Of a DNA stretch of 64,000 bases, positions 59,975 to 64,000 are shown piece by piece (the first letter of the stretch is position 1; every line of letters begins with the position of its first letter). The notes beneath the pieces are model-generated. The model was not told the origin of the DNA. It saw nothing but the letters and a program-made list of their open reading frames with translations, and searched no databases. Both the position numbers and the translations under genes were made by a program. Source of the DNA: Vibrio diazotrophicus (GTDB lineage Bacteria; Pseudomonadota; Gammaproteobacteria; Enterobacterales; Vibrionaceae); the NCBI RefSeq assembly GCF_038452265.1, contig NZ_CP151842.1, positions 1,674,001 through 1,738,000 of the forward strand, in the 5' to 3' direction.

Positions 59975-61498
59975 TTATTTACTGGCTCCCGGCCTGCGCA
60001 ACAAGACCAACAAAGGCAGCATGAAGATGCACACGTACATCATAAAACGAAAATCTTGCAGATAACCAAAGATAGACGCTTGCTTAGTTACCATGTTGTT
60101 CAAATTCACCAATCCTGTCGTGGTTGAAAGATCATAAACACCCTTCTGAACCGCATCTTGTAACGCTGGGTTGAAGTGGTTGATGTGTTCGGCGTAAACC
60201 GCATGGTTAATTTGCACTCGATGCGACAAGTAGGTTGTCACCAAAGATATACCGATACTACTGCCGATGTTTCGAACCAAGCTATATAACGCAGTACCTT
60301 CATTGCGGTAGCGAGGAGCTAAAGTCGAGAAGGTTAATGTCGACAGCGGCACAAACACCAAACCCAAACCCAGCCCCTGAACGGTACCTGTCCAGATAAT
60401 TTCCCAGCGCGTAACGTCTACCGAGAACTTGGTCATTTGCCACAGCGAAACAATCATCAGTAACAAACCAATGGTCACGAGATATCGCAGATCCACCTTT
60501 CCTGATAAGCGCCCGACAATCATCATCCCTGTCATCGTACCGAAACCACGAGGCGTCAGTAATAGACCGACATCCAATACCGGATAACCCATCAAGTTTT
60601 GTAAAAACGGCGGTAGCAGAGCCATCGTTGCCAGCAAAATAACCCCAATCATAAAGCCGAACAGCAAGCCAACCACGTAGTTTCGATCTTTGAACATCAT
60701 AGGGTCAAGGAACGGCGCTCTATGGGTAAACATATGTACGGCAAACATGTAGAAGGTCAGAACAGCCAAAGAAGCCTCGATGATCACTTCAAGACTTGAG
60801 AACCAGTTGAGTGATTCTCCTCTGTCCAAGAACATCTGTAAGCTGCCTATCGCAATACCTAAAAGTGCAAAACCAAACAGGTCAAAACGGCGGTCTGGGT
60901 CGAGTTTGGTCTCTTTTACGTAAGCTGCGATACCCAACCACGCCATAATGCCAAACGGTACGTTGATGTAGAATACCCAACGCCAGTTGTAATACTCCGT
61001 TAACCAACCACCTAATGATGGCCCTAAGATTGGGCCAACCATAACCCCCACACCCCACATCGCCATAGCGGAACCGTGTTGTTCTGTCGGGTAGGTATCA
61101 AGCAATACTGACTGTGATAGCGGAACTAAACTAGCGCCGAAAATACCCTGTAACAGACGGAACAAAATGATTTGTTCCAGCGATTGCGCAGCACCACAAA
61201 GCACAGAAGCAAAGGTAAAGCCCACCACTGAGAACAAAAACAAGCGCTTACGACCAATACGCGCTGCAACAAAACCGGTTAACGGCATAGCAATGGCTGA
61301 AGCGACAATGTAAGAGGTCAGAACCCATGAGATCTGATCCTGCGTTGCACTCATGGTGCCTTTCATATGAGGCAGAGCAACGTTGGCAATCGTGGTATCA
61401 AGTGCCTGCATAATGGTCGCAAGCATCACAGAAAGTGTGATAAATGCGCGCTTACTGGCTGGCTCTTCTTCCGGCACTGCTTCGACGTGACTATTCAT
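59975..61498 (-). CDS. emrB: EmrB-type MFS multidrug efflux transporter (DHA2 family)
   Basis: 507 residues with 14 hydrophobic helices. Signatures are LDTTIANVALPHMKGTMSAT in helix 1, GFVAARIGRKRLFLFSVVGF in the loop after helix 2, and LGPSLGGWLTEYYNWRWVFYINVPFG, the DHA2 motif C. It pumps hydrophobic toxicants and works with EmrA and an outer-membrane channel such as TolC. It starts 13 bases after emrA. Confidence 0.93.
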   Translation of the reverse strand: MNSHVEAVPEEEPASKRAFITLSVMLATIMQALDTTIANVALPHMKGTMSATQDQISWVLTSYIVASAIAMPLTGFVAARIGRKRLFLFSVVGFTFASVLCGAAQSLEQIILFRLLQGIFGASLVPLSQSVLLDTYPTEQHGSAMAMWGVGVMVGPILGPSLGGWLTEYYNWRWVFYINVPFGIMAWLGIAAYVKETKLDPDRRFDLFGFALLGIAIGSLQMFLDRGESLNWFSSLEVIIEASLAVLTFYMFAVHMFTHRAPFLDPMMFKDRNYVVGLLFGFMIGVILLATMALLPPFLQNLMGYPVLDVGLLLTPRGFGTMTGMMIVGRLSGKVDLRYLVTIGLLLMIVSLWQMTKFSVDVTRWEIIWTGTVQGLGLGLVFVPLSTLTFSTLAPRYRNEGTALYSLVRNIGSSIGISLVTTYLSHRVQINHAVYAEHINHFNPALQDAVQKGVYDLSTTTGLVNLNNMVTKQASIFGYLQDFRFMMYVCIFMLPLLVLLRRPGASK

Positions 61499-61511
61499 CG
61501 TCTAACTCCAC

Positions 61512-62582
61512 TTACAGTGACAGGTTACGTTGATAATGAGTGTCGACAGTGACTACGGCACTTAAACCAGCGCGCAGTTTCGGCGCACCTTCTTCTTGCT
61601 CTAAACGAATGCGGATTGGTAAACGTTGAGCGATCTTCACCCAGTTACCCGTTGCGTTCTGTGCTGGAATAACCGAGAACTCAGCACCTGTTGCAGGGCT
61701 TAAGCTTTCTACTTTACCTTTCCAAGTAAAGCCCGGTGCGTAGTCCACTTTCACTTCAACATCTTGACCGGTTTTCACGTGTGTTAATTCAGTTTCGGTA
61801 AAGTTTGCTTCAATCCAGATGTCTGAATCCGACACCAACATCATTGCTAAGCTTCCCGGTGAAATGTACTGACCTTTCTCCACAACTTTTGTCACCACAC
61901 CATCAGCAGGCGCATAAAGGTTTACGTGCGCAAGATCATTTTCCGCTTTATCTAACGCCGCTACCGCTGCACGATATTTAGGGTGAAGTTCGATGGGTGC
62001 GTTCACATCACCGCCCAGACTCTCTTCAACCTGCTTTAACCCTTTTTTAAGCGCGTTCACTTCAAGCTCAACCAGCAGCGTATTTTGACGAGCTGAATCA
62101 TATTGAGATTGAGAGGTGTACTTTTTCTTGAGCAGATCAAGTTGACGCTTTTCTTCTTTCTTCAGGTATTCGTGCTGGCTTTTTGATACTTCAATGTTAG
62201 CCAGTTTGCTTTGGTATTCTGCTTTCAAAGTCGTTAGCGTGGTCTTTACATCATTCAAATTGGCGCGAGCTTGTTCGACGGCAATTTTGTATGACGTCGG
62301 GTCAATTTGAAGCAGCAAGTCTCCTGCTTTCACTAACTGGTTCTCTTCCACTGGCACATCAACAATACGACCAGATACTTCAGAAGTGATCGATGTTTTG
62401 TCCGCTTTAACATAAGCATTTTCTGTTTCAACATATCTACCGCCATGCAGATAAATGGCGACACCGCCAGCTACAGCCAGTAAAGGGACGAGAAAGAGCA
62501 TAACGGCACGCTTGGTTTTACGACGCGATTTAGGCACTAATGTTGAAACCGGTTTTTCATGCTCTGGTTTGGAATTAGACAT
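61512..62582 (-). CDS. emrA: EmrA-type membrane fusion protein (HlyD family)
   Basis: 356 residues. Short cytoplasmic N-terminus, one helix (AVMLFLVPLLAVAGGVAIYL), a barrel half (VSGRIVDVPVEENQLVKAGD), and a long coiled-coil hairpin (LKAEYQSKLANIEVSKSQHE to LLKKKYTSQSQYDSARQNTL). The second half-motif is YAPADGVVTKVVEKGQYISPG. It links EmrB to the outer-membrane channel across the periplasm. Part of marR-emrA-emrB with gaps of 18 and 13 bases. Confidence 0.93.
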   Translation of the reverse strand: MSNSKPEHEKPVSTLVPKSRRKTKRAVMLFLVPLLAVAGGVAIYLHGGRYVETENAYVKADKTSITSEVSGRIVDVPVEENQLVKAGDLLLQIDPTSYKIAVEQARANLNDVKTTLTTLKAEYQSKLANIEVSKSQHEYLKKEEKRQLDLLKKKYTSQSQYDSARQNTLLVELEVNALKKGLKQVEESLGGDVNAPIELHPKYRAAVAALDKAENDLAHVNLYAPADGVVTKVVEKGQYISPGSLAMMLVSDSDIWIEANFTETELTHVKTGQDVEVKVDYAPGFTWKGKVESLSPATGAEFSVIPAQNATGNWVKIAQRLPIRIRLEQEEGAPKLRAGLSAVVTVDTHYQRNLSL

Positions 62583-62600
62583 ACGAGGTGTTCCTGAAAA

Positions 62601-63038
62601 TTAAGACTTTGGTTTGTTTTCTAAAGAAAGATTGCTATGTATATGATTGAGCGTTTTAACAAACTGCTCGATTTCTTGTTCTGAAAGACCGCCCAGCGCT
62701 TCTGCCCAGATACCATTGGCGACACTTTTCACTTTTTTAAGTTGCTCATCCGCTGCCGGAAGCAAATAGATGAGATGAGCACGTCTGTCTGTAGGGTCAG
62801 GACGTCTTTCAACAAAACCTTCCTCGACCAGTGAGTCGATCACTCTGACTAACGTCATAGGTTTGATGTCTAACACTTCCGCCAAATCGACCTGTTTAAC
62901 ACCTTGGCGACAAGCGATATGCGACAAAGCTTTTGCTTGAGCGAGCGTTAAGCATGTAGAACTCGACGCAGATTCGTAGCGTTTTCGTACGATGCGCGTC
63001 ACGTCCCAAAGCAAATACCCTATCGATGGAGTTGTCAT
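62601..63038 (-). CDS. MarR family transcriptional regulator of the emrAB operon
   Basis: 145 residues. Winged helix: CLTLAQAKALSHIACRQGVK, then LDIKPMTLVRVIDSLVEEGF and the wing EGFVERRPDPTDRRAHLIYLL, all typical of MarR/SlyA proteins. First gene of the operon, so probably autoregulated repression relieved by a drug ligand. AGG is found before the ATG at 63038. A large palindrome with TTACATAT repeats lies 58-90 bp upstream and is its likely operator. Confidence 0.92.
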   Translation of the reverse strand: MTTPSIGYLLWDVTRIVRKRYESASSSTCLTLAQAKALSHIACRQGVKQVDLAEVLDIKPMTLVRVIDSLVEEGFVERRPDPTDRRAHLIYLLPAADEQLKKVKSVANGIWAEALGGLSEQEIEQFVKTLNHIHSNLSLENKPKS

Positions 63039-63080
63039 AACATTACCTATGTTGGATGTTTTTGAGATTTACAGGATGGT

Positions 63081-63128
63081 ATATGTAACAAGTTATTACA
63101 TATAATAAGTAATGCTTATTATATGTAA
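63081..63128. promoter_or_regulatory. MarR-type operator region
   Basis: A 33-bp palindrome at 63096-63128 has two perfect 14-bp arms (left arm TTACATATAATAAG) around the five-base centre TAATG. ATATGTAA (63081-63088) pairs with TTACATAT (63096-63103) to form a second, overlapping dyad with seven bases between. A further TTACATAT occurs at 63177-63184. Confidence 0.7.
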
Positions 63129-63245
63129 AGCCTATAGATTCATAGAATTTATGCGTTAAGCACTAACTCTCTGTTTTTACATATGTTTCAAAGTGTAAAT
63201 TTTTTAGGGTCGAGCCGGAGAAGAGAAAGGTGGAGAATCAAGGGC

Positions 63246-63272
63246 AAAAAAAGTGCTCCGATATCGGAGCAC
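63246..63272 (-). terminator. Terminator of prpE
   Basis: A perfect 8-bp stem (GTGCTCCG, 63253-63260; CGGAGCAC, 63265-63272) with an ATAT loop; the plus-strand A run before it gives a T run on the minus strand. Confidence 0.88.
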
Positions 63273-63323
63273 AAATGTTCGCCATGAACATAGAAGTAGA
63301 AAATATGTACCAACAACAGCAGA

Positions 63324-64000
63324 TTAAACGTGCAGAATTTTCTCTAACTCATTCAAACTGCTTGGGTCATCAATGGTAGAAGGGACAGTGTAACTTTCTC
63401 CGTCTGCGATCTGACGGATAATACGGCGCAATATCTTTCCTGAACGTGTTTTCGGTAAACGCTCCACGACCAAGGCATGTTTAAAGCATGCGACGGCACC
63501 GATATGGCTACGAACACTATTGACCAGTTCAGATTCCAGCGATTCGAGATCAACTTTCACACCGTCTTTCAACACAACCAAGCCTAATGGAAGCTGGCCT
63601 TTGAGTTCGTCATGCACACCGACAACCGCACATTCAGCAACCGCTGGGTGGGCACCAACAATCTCTTCCATCTCGCCAGTCGAGAGTCGATGTCCGGCAA
63701 CGTTAATCACATCATCGATTCGTCCCATAATGAACAGATATCCGTCTTCATCCAGATAACCCCCATCGCCCGAGACATAGTAATCAGGGAACTGAGCTAA
63801 ATAACCTGTTTCGAATCGATCATGGTTACGCCAAACTGTGGTCAAACAACTTGGTGGTAACGGTCTTTTTAGTGCCACAAAACCCTGTTGATTGGGAGGA
63901 AGAACCTCTCCCACTTCGTTCAAGATTTCAACTTGATAGCCCGGAATTGGCTTAGTCGCAGAGCCAGCTTTCACAGGCATTAATTCAATACCTGTCGGGT
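63324..64000 (-). CDS. prpE: Propionyl-CoA synthetase PrpE (3' end only)
   Basis: About 225 C-terminal residues; the frame is open at the right edge, reading PTGIELMPVKAGSATKPIPG at its upstream end. Acyl-adenylate enzyme motifs are YYVSGDGGYLDEDGY, the hinge GRIDDVINVAGHRLSTGEME and the catalytic-Lys motif PKTRSGKILRR, whose Lys is the usual acetylation site. The VKAGSATKPIPGY region favours PrpE over acetyl-CoA synthetase. Probably the last gene of a prp (methylcitrate) operon lying outside the window. The CobB sirtuin at 3797-4540 could act on that lysine. Confidence 0.88.
   Translation of the reverse strand, partial: PTGIELMPVKAGSATKPIPGYQVEILNEVGEVLPPNQQGFVALKRPLPPSCLTTVWRNHDRFETGYLAQFPDYYVSGDGGYLDEDGYLFIMGRIDDVINVAGHRLSTGEMEEIVGAHPAVAECAVVGVHDELKGQLPLGLVVLKDGVKVDLESLESELVNSVRSHIGAVACFKHALVVERLPKTRSGKILRRIIRQIADGESYTVPSTIDDPSSLNELEKILHV

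Overview
The window is a chromosomal segment from a gammaproteobacterium of the family Vibrionaceae, most likely a Vibrio. The protein families (PotD pair, Cys-type formate dehydrogenase with FdhX, TtpC-TonB2 system, NorM, DUF2960, DUF3802) and the moderate G+C point that way. It is dense, ordinary-looking chromosome. I see no rRNA, tRNA, CRISPR array, prophage, integrase or intact insertion sequence.

Layout. 1-3.7 kb: end of a polyamine ABC transporter operon (potB partial, potC, two potD paralogues). 3.8-9.1 kb: sirtuin cobB, ammonium channel amt with a sigma-54 promoter and NtrC-like boxes, a tandem HD-GYP protein, a GNAT protein and a GFA-family protein. 9.4-31.5 kb: a formate dehydrogenase and Mo/W-cofactor island. 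It holds the fdh structural operon (ferredoxin-like protein, TorD-type chaperone, FdhX, alpha, beta and gamma subunits, membrane protein), DUF3305/DUF3306, fdhD, a membrane NTPase-like protein with an MscS channel, a sensor kinase with a sigma-54-dependent response regulator, tupABC tungstate uptake, mobA, and a mobB-moeA fusion. 31.5-42.1 kb: nagK, a tRNA-modifying DTW protein, a sterol-desaturase-type hydroxylase, a chemoreceptor, an NlpC/P60 lipoprotein, a fructosamine-kinase-like protein, riboflavin synthase, norM, a patatin lipase and an unlisted 34-residue ORF. 42.2-48 kb: iron acquisition, with an FhuF-type reductase and a six-gene TonB2/TtpC operon, both with Fur-like boxes. 48.2-55.2 kb: an LDH-like dehydrogenase and a ugp glycerol-3-phosphate operon with its DeoR-type regulator and phosphodiesterase. 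55.3-64 kb: YhcH, Dps, a PepT-like peptidase, a Nudix/PAP2 fusion, a GNAT protein, a MarR-EmrA-EmrB efflux operon and the 3' part of prpE.

How it fits together. The formate dehydrogenase island looks like one regulatory unit. Four GG-N10-GC (-24/-12) sigma-54 promoters lie before the fdh operon, DUF3305/3306, fdhD and tupA. A nearly identical 15-bp dyad (GNGACAWTTTGTCCC) sits about 80 bp upstream of the fdh promoter and about 91 bp upstream of the tup promoter, and the only sigma-54 activator in the window is encoded between them. The simplest reading is that this two-component system co-regulates metal uptake, cofactor maturation and the enzyme. The other points most worth following up are a membrane protein whose Walker motifs are degenerate, an apparently exported Nudix domain fused to a PAP2 domain lacking its catalytic histidines, a large perfect MarR-type operator, and small ORFs with good ribosome-binding sites.
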